A stretch of DNA of 64,000 bases, taken from Mesorhizobium sp. M2A.F.Ca.ET.046.03.2.1. GTDB lineage: Bacteria > Pseudomonadota > Alphaproteobacteria > Rhizobiales > Rhizobiaceae. Below, one piece after another: positions 19,636 to 27,753 of this stretch. The translations under genes and the position numbers were made by a program. The notes below the pieces were generated by a model, which saw only the letters and a program-made list of their open reading frames with translations, did not search any database and was not told where the DNA came from. Location of the stretch: assembly GCF_003952425.1 (NCBI RefSeq), contig NZ_CP034449.1, positions 1,674,001 through 1,738,000 on the forward strand. Reading direction: 5' to 3'. Numbering within the stretch: position 1 is the first letter of the stretch; the number at the start of each line of letters is the position of its first letter.

Positions 19636-20910
19636 ATGAAGCAGCTCGAGACCGCGGAGACCACCCGCACCCGCCTTAGAACCATTCCCATGGGGATTTG
19701 GGCGTTGGGCTTCGTGTCTCTGCTGATGGACGTCTCTTCGGAGATGATCCACGCCTTGCTGCCAGTCTACCTCGTCACCATCATGGGAGCGTCGATGGTG
19801 ACGGTCGGCACCATTGAGGGCATTGCCGAAGCGACGGCCGCCATCACCAAGGTGTTTTCGGGCGCGCTGTCCGATTGGCTGGGAAAACGCAAGCTGCTGG
19901 CGGTCATCGGCTACGGCCTCGCCGCTCTCACCAAGCCGGTGTTCCCGCTGGCTTCCTCGATTGGCTGGCTGGTGGCGGCGCGATTTGTCGACCGTGTGGG
20001 CAAGGGGATTCGCGGCGCCCCGCGCGATGCCCTGGTTGCGGACATCGCCCCCGCCGACGCGCGCGGCGCGAGTTTCGGGCTTCGCCAGGCACTCGACACG
20101 GTTGGCGCGTTTGTCGGGCCGCTGCTGGCGATCGGCCTCATGTGGCTGACCGCCAATCAGTTTCGGACCGTGTTCTGGGTCGCGGTTGTTCCAGGCCTTC
20201 TGGCGGTCGTGCTGCTGGTTACCGCCGTCCGCGAGCCGGCCCGGCCCACGGGGCTGCGCGAAGTGCGCGCCCCTTTGAGCCTGCCGGAGCTCAAGCGCCT
20301 GGGCTCATCCTTCTGGCTGGTTGTCTGCGTGGCCACCGTGTTCACCCTGGCCAGGTTCAGCGAAGCGTTTCTCATCCTGCGCGCGCAGGGCATGGGCCTG
20401 CCGATCGGGCTCGTCCCGCTGGTGCTGGTGGTCATGAACGTTGTCTACTCGCTCTCGGCCTATCCGGCCGGCGCGCTATCGGATCGCGTCAATCGCCTGA
20501 CGATGCTCATCCTCGGCTTCCTGGTCCTGATTGCCGCGGACATCGTGCTGGCGTTCCCTGGAAATCTTGCGGGCGCAGCGCTCGGCGTGGGCCTGTGGGG
20601 CCTGCATCTGGGGCTTACGCAGGGCCTCCTGGCAACGCTCGTCGCCGATACGGCCCCGCCGGAACTGCGAGGCACCGCCTTCGGGATGTTCAACCTGTCG
20701 ACTGGACTTGCGCTGCTGGCCGCCAGCCTGCTGGCGGGCACGCTCTGGGATTTTTTCGGACCGAGGATGACCTTCCTGGCGGGCGCGGGCTTCACGGCGC
20801 TGGCGCTCTTCGGCCTTGGCCTCGTCCGTTGGCTGACGCCGACCCTTGGCCAAGACGCAACGGCCCCCGCGGCGGTCGTCACGCCGACAATCACCGGTTC
20901 CGCGGGCTAA
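19636..20910 (+). CDS. MFS transporter
   Basis: This 424-residue inner-membrane permease has 12 predicted helices, with MFS loop motifs GALSDWLGKRKLL (helix 2-3 loop) and RFVDRVGKGIRGAPRDALVAD. It belongs to the group of putative efflux permeases with the N-terminal MDVSSEMIHALLPVYLV. Substrates are unknown. The ATG at 19636 (MKQLETAE) has AAGGGA six bases upstream; an ATG at 19597 is also in frame. It follows arcC by 70 bases on the same strand and may be cotranscribed. Its 3' end overlaps the convergent hydrolase gene by four bases. Confidence 0.88.
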   Translation: MKQLETAETTRTRLRTIPMGIWALGFVSLLMDVSSEMIHALLPVYLVTIMGASMVTVGTIEGIAEATAAITKVFSGALSDWLGKRKLLAVIGYGLAALTKPVFPLASSIGWLVAARFVDRVGKGIRGAPRDALVADIAPADARGASFGLRQALDTVGAFVGPLLAIGLMWLTANQFRTVFWVAVVPGLLAVVLLVTAVREPARPTGLREVRAPLSLPELKRLGSSFWLVVCVATVFTLARFSEAFLILRAQGMGLPIGLVPLVLVVMNVVYSLSAYPAGALSDRVNRLTMLILGFLVLIAADIVLAFPGNLAGAALGVGLWGLHLGLTQGLLATLVADTAPPELRGTAFGMFNLSTGLALLAASLLAGTLWDFFGPRMTFLAGAGFTALALFGLGLVRWLTPTLGQDATAPAAVVTPTITGSAG

Positions 20911-21878
20911 TGGTTTGACGGGATCAAGCCCTCGCCGGCCAGAAAGGTGCGGATTGCCATGCGAACCTCCTGCGTCCGCCCGACGAGAAGATGTCCGCCG
21001 GTATCGTAGACCACCAGCTTGGCGCTGGGAATCCTGGCCGCCGCGAACTCGGCTGCCGGCAGCGTGTTGAACAGGTCGTCGCGCGCCGAGACGATCAATG
21101 TCGGTGCAGCGATTTCAGCCAGCGGCTGTTCATGCAGCTCCGGAGCGCTGTCGATATTGATGCCGGAGAAGCGCAGCGACAATGGTTCAACGCCTCTGAC
21201 GAAGCTCATCACACGGTCTCTTTCGGCTTGGGGCGCGGCCGCTACCAGCGCCGGCCGAATGCCGAGGAAGCGAATGAGTACCGATGGCGCGATGTTCTCG
21301 GCTGCCCACCAGGCGAAATCGCCGCCGGCGTTGACAGCCCAGAACGCAAACCTGTTACCCGGATCCACGTCGACCGAGACCGGACTGGTGGGCGAATAAA
21401 GGGCCGGGACGACCAGAATGAGAGCGGCGACCTTGTCCGGGTGCCGAAGGCTCAGCTCGACCGCTGACCGCGCGCCAGCCGAAACGCCGACGACCACCGC
21501 CTTGGAAACGTTCAGTTTGGTGAGCAGCGCCGCGAGAGCATCGGCCTGAGCGGCCGGAGAAGGGTCTTGCGGAACAGGCGTGCGCAGATAGCCGTAGCGC
21601 GACGGCGCGATGATACGGAAGCCCTCCCCCACAAGACCGGAAGCAAGGGCAAGGCCTTGATCAAAGCCGCCGCCGGAGCCGTGGATCGAAAGCAGCGGAA
21701 TGCCCGCGCCGCTGTCGGCATATTCAACTGGGCCGATGTCGAGCTTGGCGACCAGACTGCCTCGGCCGACGGCGTCGCGCAAGCGACCAAGCTCGTTCCT
21801 GTAAAGCACGAAAGCCACACCGGCCGCGGTCGCCATGGCGATAAGCATGACCAGCAGGAAACCGCCAATTCGACTCAT
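20907..21878 (-). CDS. Membrane-anchored alpha/beta hydrolase
   Basis: This 323-residue protein has one N-terminal membrane anchor or uncleaved signal (GGFLLVMLIAMATAAGVAFVLY) and an alpha/beta-hydrolase fold: oxyanion HGSGGGFDQG, nucleophile elbow GVSAGARSA (Ser at about residue 137), and a late Asp/His pair (SARDDLFN, DTGGHLL). The substrate is not evident; the catalytic triad looks intact. It is probably periplasmic facing. No FixK box is seen in the 90 bases upstream of its start at 21878. Confidence 0.87.
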   Translation of the reverse strand: MSRIGGFLLVMLIAMATAAGVAFVLYRNELGRLRDAVGRGSLVAKLDIGPVEYADSGAGIPLLSIHGSGGGFDQGLALASGLVGEGFRIIAPSRYGYLRTPVPQDPSPAAQADALAALLTKLNVSKAVVVGVSAGARSAVELSLRHPDKVAALILVVPALYSPTSPVSVDVDPGNRFAFWAVNAGGDFAWWAAENIAPSVLIRFLGIRPALVAAAPQAERDRVMSFVRGVEPLSLRFSGINIDSAPELHEQPLAEIAAPTLIVSARDDLFNTLPAAEFAAARIPSAKLVVYDTGGHLLVGRTQEVRMAIRTFLAGEGLIPSNH

Positions 21879-21968
21879 GCAAGGGCTCCATCAGGGTGAG
21901 CGCATATTGACCTGCCTCGCTCGAACGCAAGTCCATCTATCCAAACTGACAGCGCGTTGCGTTGTGGG

Positions 21969-22478
21969 CTAGCCCACGGCCGCTACCCCAACGACATAGT
22001 TCTTTCCGTAGGCTTCGGCGCATTTCGGGCAGGTCGTATAGAAGAAATAAACGTCGCCCGGTTCCGATTTCCGATCACGCGCCATCTGCAGCATCTCTTC
22101 GTGCCACTGCCTTGCCTGGCTGAAGGGGCCTTCGAACACTTTCGTCACGAAGTCCCCGCTCAGCGTCGTCATCTCTTCCTCGGGGACAGATTTCGAAACC
22201 GAGAAGAGATGTTCGCTGGTCCAGGGCGAGAGATCGCGGCTGAGAACGATGGACTGGCCATCGGCCGAAGCGCCGGCATCGTCGATGTGCCGATTAACGC
22301 GCGTGAAAACGCTGCCCATGTTCACGGGGACATGCATGACGCTGTGCGTCACCGCTCTCACGAACGGCTTGTCACGGAAATGCAGCTCCTGATCATCCCA
22401 ACCGCCGGGGTTGAACTTCGGGCAGCAACCGGTCGTGTTCACGCTGGTATCGTAGTGTGGCGTCTCGTTCGTTCGCAT
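21969..22478 (-). CDS. Conserved cysteine protein of unknown function
   Basis: This 169-residue protein begins MRTNETPHYDTSVNTTGCCPKF and ends with a CxxC motif, YFFYTTCPKCAEAYGKNYVVG. I recall it as a widely conserved family, sometimes labelled hydrolase without evidence. The four Cys (GCCP and CPKC) suggest metal or thiol chemistry. The ATG at 22478 has AGGAG six bases upstream; an ATG three bases before is also possible. A FixK box at 22532-22545 predicts a 19-base leader, so low-oxygen expression is likely. Confidence 0.82.
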   Translation of the reverse strand: MRTNETPHYDTSVNTTGCCPKFNPGGWDDQELHFRDKPFVRAVTHSVMHVPVNMGSVFTRVNRHIDDAGASADGQSIVLSRDLSPWTSEHLFSVSKSVPEEEMTTLSGDFVTKVFEGPFSQARQWHEEMLQMARDRKSEPGDVYFFYTTCPKCAEAYGKNYVVGVAAVG

Positions 22479-22531
22479 CATCGTCTCCTGACCTGAGAGC
22501 CCCATCAGACCAGCTGGCGAACCGGTCCTCA

Positions 22532-22545
22532 TTGATTCCGGTCAA
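22532..22545. promoter_or_regulatory. FixK/FNR box, minus-strand gene side
   Basis: TTGATTCCGGTCAA is the first of two boxes in the divergent region. Its position fits activation of the 22478 gene. Confidence 0.75.
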
Positions 22546-22564
22546 CGCCGCCAGGAATGCACAA

Positions 22565-22578
22565 TTGACGCGCGTCAA
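22565..22578. promoter_or_regulatory. FixK/FNR box, groEL remnant side
   Basis: TTGACGCGCGTCAA is a perfect palindrome. At -41.5 it predicts transcription from near 22613, 21 bases before the groEL remnant at 22634. Confidence 0.75.
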
Positions 22579-22633
22579 GGCAGGTCGGCGCCAACGCGGC
22601 TATGGGAATCGGTCGGATAGTCTGGAGACCACC

Positions 22634-22875
22634 ATGGCCCACAAACAGGTATTGTTCCGCTCGGCGGCGCGCGAAAAAATCCTGCGCGGCGCGACCCAAC
22701 TCGCCGACGCCGTGCGGGTGACGCTCGGTCCTCGTTCGAACTCGGTTCTGATCGAGAAAAAATGGGGCGCGCCCATCGTTTGGTCGCCAGCGTGCTGCTC
22801 CTGACGGAGGCGACCATGACGGAGATAGCCGAGCCGGCAAAGGAGCGCGCGCTTGAGCCGGAAATGCCGATGTAG
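22634..22875 (+). pseudogene. groEL: Internally deleted groEL remnant
   Basis: The first 50 codons encode a clear chaperonin N-terminus (MAHKQVLFRSAAREKIL, then GATQLADAVRVTLGPRSN and KKWGAPIV). After about 22782 the reading frame is shifted by one base and continues as a GroEL C-terminus (VASVLLLTEATMTE, ending EPEMPM at the TAG 22873-22875). So about 465 of some 545 codons are missing and the frame is broken; the upstream frame stops at 22804. A FixK box and an SD-like GGAGACC remain before the ATG. It cannot make a chaperonin. A sequencing artefact is unlikely given the size of the deletion. Confidence 0.85.
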
Positions 22876-22942
22876 TCGGCGCGAAGGACGGTGAAAGCAG
22901 GACGCGATATCGCACGATCGCACGGAGAAAAGGGAGTTCGAG

Positions 22943-23146
22943 ATGGCAAGGAGAACTGACAAGATCGAAGTCGGCATGGACCTGGCCGTAAGATGTCGCG
23001 TCACCGACACCTGGCAGGATGATCTGGGGGACCGGTGGACAACGGTGCGCATTGAAGGTCATGACGTGCCAATCAGGTTGAAGGCGGTCCACTTCTATCC
23101 CTTCGATGATCATGATATTGCCCGAGCGCAAAGCGCGGTGCGTTGA
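22943..23146 (+). CDS. Small hypothetical protein
   Basis: This 67-residue protein (MARRTDKIEVGMDLAVRCRV...) looks like a small beta-barrel: alternating hydrophobic strands with TWQDDLGDRWTTVRIEGHDVPIRL. No family was recognised. The ATG has GGAG eight bases upstream, and the gene lies 67 bases after the groEL remnant on the same strand, so it may be read from the same box. Codon use is like its neighbours. Confidence 0.7.
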   Translation: MARRTDKIEVGMDLAVRCRVTDTWQDDLGDRWTTVRIEGHDVPIRLKAVHFYPFDDHDIARAQSAVR

Positions 23147-23158
23147 AACTGGATCCAG

Positions 23159-23232
23159 GCGACGCGCTTCAAGTCCCTGTTTCGATGCATGTCGTTGTTG
23201 TCCCGGAACCGCGCTTCCGGGCGGCTTGCATC
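23159..23232 (+). repeat. Dispersed rhizobial intergenic repeat with hairpin
   Basis: The left part matches 8823-8858. The right part forms a hairpin: CCCGGAA at 23202-23208 pairs with TTCCGGG at 23215-23221, and the outer GATGCA (23184-23189) pairs with TGCATC (23227-23232). It sits between a gene end and a convergent universal stress gene. From memory, repeats of this form are abundant in Mesorhizobium genomes. It may help terminate transcription. Confidence 0.65.
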
Positions 23233-24067
23233 AATGCGACATCAAGACCGGCAGACGCAGATTCGACAAAATCCCCTCCGTCGCCCCGCCAAGCACAAAG
23301 TCCCTCAGGCGGGAGTGGCCCCAGCCACCCATGACCAGCAGGTTGCCGCCGACTTTAAGCGCATGCTCCTGCAGGGCGACGCCAATTTCACTGTCGCCAG
23401 TTTGAATGGACTGGGCCTTCGCACGCAGCCCGCGCGCCGCAAGTCCATGCGCAAGGCGTTCAGCAATATCCTTGCCTGGCAGCACCTTCTCATCGCTCAC
23501 GCTCACGATCGATATAGCCGATGCGCGTTCCAGGAACGGCTTCGCGTCGGCCACTGCCCTTGCAGCCACGCGGCTGCCGTCCCAGGCGATCACCACGTTG
23601 TCGAGCGCACCGACATCTTCGTCACCCGGGAGAATCAAGGCCGGCCGGCCGGAGCTGAACACGACCTCCTCCGCGGTCATGCGGATGGACTCGGTATCCC
23701 TCGCCCATCCCACCATGCAGAGGTCGAAATAGCGGCCCTCCCGGGCGGCAGCTTCCCCTATGAACGCGGGCTGCGCTTTCAACTCCTGAGTGGTCAGGGT
23801 AACTTTGCACCGCGCGGCTTCGGCCGCGACATTCTCCAGCAGGGCCTTGCCGCGATTCCTGCTGGCAGTCTCGACCTCACGGATCTTGGCAGGGAGGTCG
23901 AGCAGGAAGCTGGACAGTGCGTTGGAAACGTCCGGAATGTCGACATTGATGACCGCCGCATCCAGTGTGGCGCCAAGCTGCTTGGCCACGGCCACCGCAT
24001 TCGACGCGATCTTCGGGCCCGGCGGGTCCGGATAAGTCGGCAGGAACAGGGATGCCAGCATCTGCAT
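23231..24067 (-). CDS. Universal stress protein
   Basis: This 278-residue Usp protein has two Usp-like halves; the C-terminal one has the ATP-binding loop GGWGHSRLRDFVLGGATEGIL and ends LRLPVLMSH. It is more divergent from the other three Usp proteins here: its N-terminus, MQMLASLFLPTYPDPP, lacks the TILV core start. The ATG at 24067 has GGAG seven bases upstream. No FixK box lies just before it; it may be read with the upstream usp gene, 55 bases away on the same strand, from the box at 25002-25015. Confidence 0.88.
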   Translation of the reverse strand: MQMLASLFLPTYPDPPGPKIASNAVAVAKQLGATLDAAVINVDIPDVSNALSSFLLDLPAKIREVETASRNRGKALLENVAAEAARCKVTLTTQELKAQPAFIGEAAAREGRYFDLCMVGWARDTESIRMTAEEVVFSSGRPALILPGDEDVGALDNVVIAWDGSRVAARAVADAKPFLERASAISIVSVSDEKVLPGKDIAERLAHGLAARGLRAKAQSIQTGDSEIGVALQEHALKVGGNLLVMGGWGHSRLRDFVLGGATEGILSNLRLPVLMSH

Positions 24068-24122
24068 AGCTTGTCTCCTTGGATTTTATGCCCGCCTGGC
24101 GGACATGGAATGCAGTGGCTAC

Positions 24123-24950
24123 TCAGTTCGACAGCAGCCTGTGGAACGAGCCCGATCCGAGCAGGGATCGCGTCGCGCCCCCGAACGCCCATTCGCGGAA
24201 CCGGCTATGGCCATAACCACCGGCCACAATGAGATCGGCCCCGATTCGATCAGCTCCAGCGATAATCGAGTCGCCCACCGAGCTTCCCTCGCTTTCGAGC
24301 AGTTGGGACCGGGCTTTCACACCATGCCTCATGAGGAAGCGCACCACGTCCGCCGCGCCATCCCGCGCGACGAGCGTTCCTTCCTCGGCCGCATTGAAAA
24401 CCGTCACTTCCTTGGCGTTGCGCAGGAAAGGCATCGCGTCGACCACGGCCCGCCGCGCTTCGCGGCAATCCTTCCAGGCGACCATGATCCTCTCACCCTT
24501 GAAGGAGGCGAGATCGTCGGCCGCAAACAGAACCGGCCTGCCCGCGGAAAGCACCAATGCTCCCGGATCCACGGTCCTTCGGAAATCGCCGGCGGCGACC
24601 GCGGCCGGCGCTCCGGTGATCACCAGATCGGCCGCCCGCGCGTGCAGCGCCACGGCGCGCGTAGGGTCGTCGAGTTCCGCACGCCAGGATGCGCGCTCGT
24701 TGTCACCGGCGACGGCGAGGAACTCCTCCTTGAGATTGCTGATCCGATCCTCGATCTCGAGCGTCCGGCGACGCAACACCTCGGCCACAGCCGGAGAGGA
24801 CTCGCTCGGCGACACCAATGCGGAGGGCTCGGCAGCCGCCAGCGCGATCAGATCCGCCTCGAACTTCCTTGCGACCTGCCGCGCGAAAATCAGGCGCGGC
24901 GTTGCCGGGGCGTCGATATCGAGCTGGACCAATATCGTCGTGTAGATCAT
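24123..24950 (-). CDS. Universal stress protein
   Basis: This 275-residue tandem Usp protein begins MIYTTILVQLDIDAPATPRL and carries in the second half the loop GGYGHSRFREWAFGGATRSLL. It is similar in architecture to the Usp proteins at 5658-6467 and 29156-29983 and divergent from 23231-24067. A perfect FixK box at 25002-25015 predicts a 17-base leader. It is probably the first gene of a two-usp transcript. Confidence 0.9.
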   Translation of the reverse strand: MIYTTILVQLDIDAPATPRLIFARQVARKFEADLIALAAAEPSALVSPSESSPAVAEVLRRRTLEIEDRISNLKEEFLAVAGDNERASWRAELDDPTRAVALHARAADLVITGAPAAVAAGDFRRTVDPGALVLSAGRPVLFAADDLASFKGERIMVAWKDCREARRAVVDAMPFLRNAKEVTVFNAAEEGTLVARDGAADVVRFLMRHGVKARSQLLESEGSSVGDSIIAGADRIGADLIVAGGYGHSRFREWAFGGATRSLLGSGSFHRLLSN

Positions 24951-25001
24951 ATCCGGGCTCCATCAGAGAGGGTAGACCAGCACGGCCGAAAGCGCCCCGC
25001 T

Positions 25002-25015
25002 TTGATGTGCATCAA
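25002..25015. promoter_or_regulatory. FixK/FNR box upstream of usp pair
   Basis: TTGATGTGCATCAA is a perfect palindromic box 52 bases before the usp start at 24950. The DUF3775 gene ends eight bases away on the other side. Confidence 0.82.
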
Positions 25016-25022
25016 CTTCGGT

Positions 25023-25448
25023 TCAGTCGGGACAGGACAGGCCGAGAGCATCGAGTCCGGCCGCAAGGTGATCGCCCAACAGCGGGTTGCCGCAAAGATA
25101 GTCGGCCGTGTGCCTGTTGTGAGCGTAGGCGGCCTGCTGACGAACCTCGTCCCAATCGCCCGCCTTGCCGTCATCCCTGCCGAGCCATGTCAACGCCACG
25201 AGGTCGATCTGCTCGTCGACGGAGAGATCCGAGATCAGCGACCCAAGCTCTTCGCGCACGGGGTCATCATCATGGTCCTGAAGCACCGCGACTTCGCCAT
25301 CGTCCGTGGGATTGGAGCCCGCATCCGGCTCGGTGACGGCGACCTTGACATCGAATCCATGCGCCTTGGCGATTATGAAACAGACCTTGCCGGCGGAGAT
25401 CGCCAGCTCAGGAGCCTCGGTGTCCTCACTACCGATCCCGCGTTTCAT
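25023..25448 (-). CDS. DUF3775 domain protein
   Basis: This 141-residue acidic protein matches DUF3775: LAISAGKVCFIIAKAHGFDVKV, the acidic middle EPDAGSNPTDDG, and LISDLSVDEQIDLVALTWLGRD. The family is soluble and of unknown function. It lies 39 bases downstream of the cytochrome c gene on the same strand, so it probably shares the FixK-controlled transcript starting near 25814. Confidence 0.82.
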   Translation of the reverse strand: MKRGIGSEDTEAPELAISAGKVCFIIAKAHGFDVKVAVTEPDAGSNPTDDGEVAVLQDHDDDPVREELGSLISDLSVDEQIDLVALTWLGRDDGKAGDWDEVRQQAAYAHNRHTADYLCGNPLLGDHLAAGLDALGLSCPD

Positions 25449-25487
25449 CCGATACCTCCTCTTGCGCCGTCAGCGCCACGGATCCCG

Positions 25488-25814
25488 TCATTGGCCGAGG
25501 CTCCCGATATAGGCGATCATCGCCTCGATCTGATCCGGAGAGGCCACAAACTCGGGCATGTCCGGATGGCCGGTGGAGATTCCCTCGGCCAAGGCTTCCT
25601 GCAGGTCCTCGATCGGATAGCGGCGGTGCAATAGACGAAAAGGCGGGGCATCGGGATGGGTGCTTTCGCCAGTCCGGCCGACTGCGTGGCACCGCGCGCA
25701 GTTTGTTTCGACCAGCCTTTTGCCATAGGCGACCTGCAGATTATCGCCCGCCCAAGCCGGCGATGCGAAGGCGATAGCAAACGGCAGAACCTTGAGCGCT
25801 GTTTGACGTTTCAT
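25488..25814 (-). CDS. Periplasmic class I cytochrome c
   Basis: This 108-residue cytochrome has a signal peptide (MKRQTALKVLPFAIAFASPAWA), the haem-binding motif CARCH (mature residues about 20-24), and the axial Met in HPDMPEF. It should carry electrons in the periplasm. A frame open to a TTG at 25862 is possible but would add a non-signal extension. The ATG at 25814 has no Shine-Dalgarno sequence, and the FixK box centre at 25855.5 is exactly 41.5 bases away, so the mRNA may be leaderless. A role with a low-oxygen oxidase or denitrification is inference. Confidence 0.88.
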   Translation of the reverse strand: MKRQTALKVLPFAIAFASPAWAGDNLQVAYGKRLVETNCARCHAVGRTGESTHPDAPPFRLLHRRYPIEDLQEALAEGISTGHPDMPEFVASPDQIEAMIAYIGSLGQ

Positions 25815-25848
25815 GGCTGCTGAATACGTCTTGAGCGGACGCCGCGCC

Positions 25849-25862
25849 TTGACCTCGCTCAA
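25849..25862. promoter_or_regulatory. FixK/FNR box upstream of cytochrome c
   Basis: TTGACCTCGCTCAA has the same CTCAA right half as the hemA box. It lies between phaC and the cytochrome gene; -41.5 activation puts the transcript start at the ATG. Confidence 0.75.
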
Positions 25863-25877
25863 ACGGCTGGAACGCAG

Positions 25878-27686
25878 CTACCGCTCGAGGACATACGTGC
25901 CGGGCGCCGCGCAAACCGTCTTCAAGGCGCCCAAGGCATCGCCCCGGTCGGCCGCGACCTCACGGCTGGAATGACCGGCCAGCCATTCGACCCAGGCCAG
26001 CCACCAGGAGCCATATGTCACGGCCACCTCTTTTGCCCACTCGTCCGGGCCGGGACGAATGGCGGCATGGCGGCAACTGAGCCTTTTATAGGAACGGCTC
26101 GGGTGTCCGGGCTCCGACACGATACCCGCATTGTGCCCGCCGGTGGTCAGGACGAAGTCGATGTCGGTGTCCAGGAGATAGGTCAGCTTGAATACCGAAC
26201 GCCACGGCGCGACGTGGTCCGTCTCGGTGCCGACCGCGAAGACCGGGGCTCGAATGTCTTCCAGATGAACAGGCCTTCCCTCGACGCGAAAGCGTCCCTC
26301 GACAAGGTCGTTGTCCAGATAGAGCTGCCGCAAATATTCCGACTGCATGCGAAACGGCATACGGGTTGAATCGGCATTCCAGGCCATGAGGTCGGTCATC
26401 GGAGCGCGCTCGCCGAGCAGATATTCGCGCACCATGCGTGACCAGATCAGATCCTGCGAGCGAAGCATCTGGAAAGCGCCAGCCATGCGGCGCTGGTCGA
26501 GGGTGCCTTCCACCCACATCACGTCCTCGAGCAGCGTGATCTGGCTCTCGTCCATGAACAGGCCGAGCTCGCCCGGTTCTTCGAAATCCACCTGCGCTGC
26601 GAAAAGCGACAGGCTGGCCAGGCGGTGGTCGCCGTCACGGGCCATTGCCGACGCCGCTATCGACAGCAGCGTCCCGCCAAGGCAGTAGCCCACCCCGTGA
26701 ATCCGGCTGCTTCCCGTCGCCGCCTCGACCGCGTCCATGGCCGCCATCGCGCCGAGCCGGCGATAGTCGTCGAGCGAGACTCCAGCCTGATCGCTGCCCG
26801 GATTGCGCCAGGAGATGCAGAAAACCGTATAGCCGCTCTGGACAAGATAGCGGACCAGCGAGTTCTCCGGTGAAAGATCGAGGATGTAGTATTTCATGAT
26901 CCAGGCGGGGACGATGAGGATCGGCTCCTCCTTCACGGTGTCCGTCATCGGCGCATAACGGATCAGCTCGATCAGTTCATTGCGGAAGATCACCTCGCCC
27001 GGTGTGGCGGCAACCTCGATGCCCGGCCGGAAGTTTTCCACGCCAGCCGGCGGCTTGCCGTCGGCCAGACGCAGCAGGTCGTCGACCAGATTGCTGGCGC
27101 CGTTGACGAAATTGGCGCCATTTTTCCGCAGGGTCTTGTCGATGACCTCCGGGTTAAGCGCCGGGAAATTGGAAGGAGAGACGGTATCCAGGATCTGCCG
27201 GCTATAGAACTCGACGAGGCGCTCATGCCTTCTGGTAACGCCTGGAAGTCCGCTGGTCGCGTTGTGCCACCATTGCTGGGAAAGCAGGAAGGCTTGCTGC
27301 GCGGCGTTGAAGGGGAATGACTGCCACGCCTGATGCTGGAACCTTCTGTCTTGCGGCAGGGGTGTGATGGTCGGCGCAGCGGTCCCCATTCCAAGCCCGC
27401 AGCGAAAAAGAAAATCATTCAACCTGACGAGCTTCTCGACCGCCTTGGTGGAGACCTCCGCCTGCTTGCCCGGTGATGTGGACAAGTGCAGCAGCCAGTC
27501 CTGCCAGGCCTGCAGGAGGCTGATCGGCGAAATGCCCGCGGTGAAGGCCGCTACCAGAGCATGCGAGAGCCTGTCGACATCGCGATAGACCCTTGCGCTT
27601 TCTTCGTCCGGCAATAGCGGCGCCGGGGCCGCGGCCATCACCTCGGTGCCCATGGAGCCCTGCGGCGTCCCCGGATCTTCCGCCAT
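25878..27686 (-). CDS. phaC: Class I poly(3-hydroxyalkanoate) synthase
   Basis: This 602-residue enzyme polymerises 3-hydroxybutyryl-CoA into storage granules. An N-terminal PhaC_N region (LSHALVAAFTAGISPISLLQAWQDWLLHL) precedes the alpha/beta-hydrolase core with the lipase-like box GYCLGG holding the catalytic Cys (about residue 334), and the catalytic Asp and His in GTETDHVAPW and TTGGHNAG. The ATG at 27686 has GGAG ten bases upstream; a longer frame to 27752 is unlikely. It is 67 bases behind the phasin gene, forming a granule operon. Many rhizobia have more than one phaC; this is probably the low-oxygen one given the boxes at 28385-28432. Confidence 0.92.
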   Translation of the reverse strand: MAEDPGTPQGSMGTEVMAAAPAPLLPDEESARVYRDVDRLSHALVAAFTAGISPISLLQAWQDWLLHLSTSPGKQAEVSTKAVEKLVRLNDFLFRCGLGMGTAAPTITPLPQDRRFQHQAWQSFPFNAAQQAFLLSQQWWHNATSGLPGVTRRHERLVEFYSRQILDTVSPSNFPALNPEVIDKTLRKNGANFVNGASNLVDDLLRLADGKPPAGVENFRPGIEVAATPGEVIFRNELIELIRYAPMTDTVKEEPILIVPAWIMKYYILDLSPENSLVRYLVQSGYTVFCISWRNPGSDQAGVSLDDYRRLGAMAAMDAVEAATGSSRIHGVGYCLGGTLLSIAASAMARDGDHRLASLSLFAAQVDFEEPGELGLFMDESQITLLEDVMWVEGTLDQRRMAGAFQMLRSQDLIWSRMVREYLLGERAPMTDLMAWNADSTRMPFRMQSEYLRQLYLDNDLVEGRFRVEGRPVHLEDIRAPVFAVGTETDHVAPWRSVFKLTYLLDTDIDFVLTTGGHNAGIVSEPGHPSRSYKRLSCRHAAIRPGPDEWAKEVAVTYGSWWLAWVEWLAGHSSREVAADRGDALGALKTVCAAPGTYVLER

Positions 27687-27753
27687 GTCATGACTGCTCC
27701 AGGCGGAGGACCGATCGGCGGCTGGCTTCCAGCTTTTCCCTGATGGCGACATT

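Noticed and set aside
20916..20928. TTGACGGGATCAA resembling a FixK box
   Set aside because: The spacer is three bases rather than four, and it lies in the coding end of the hydrolase gene.
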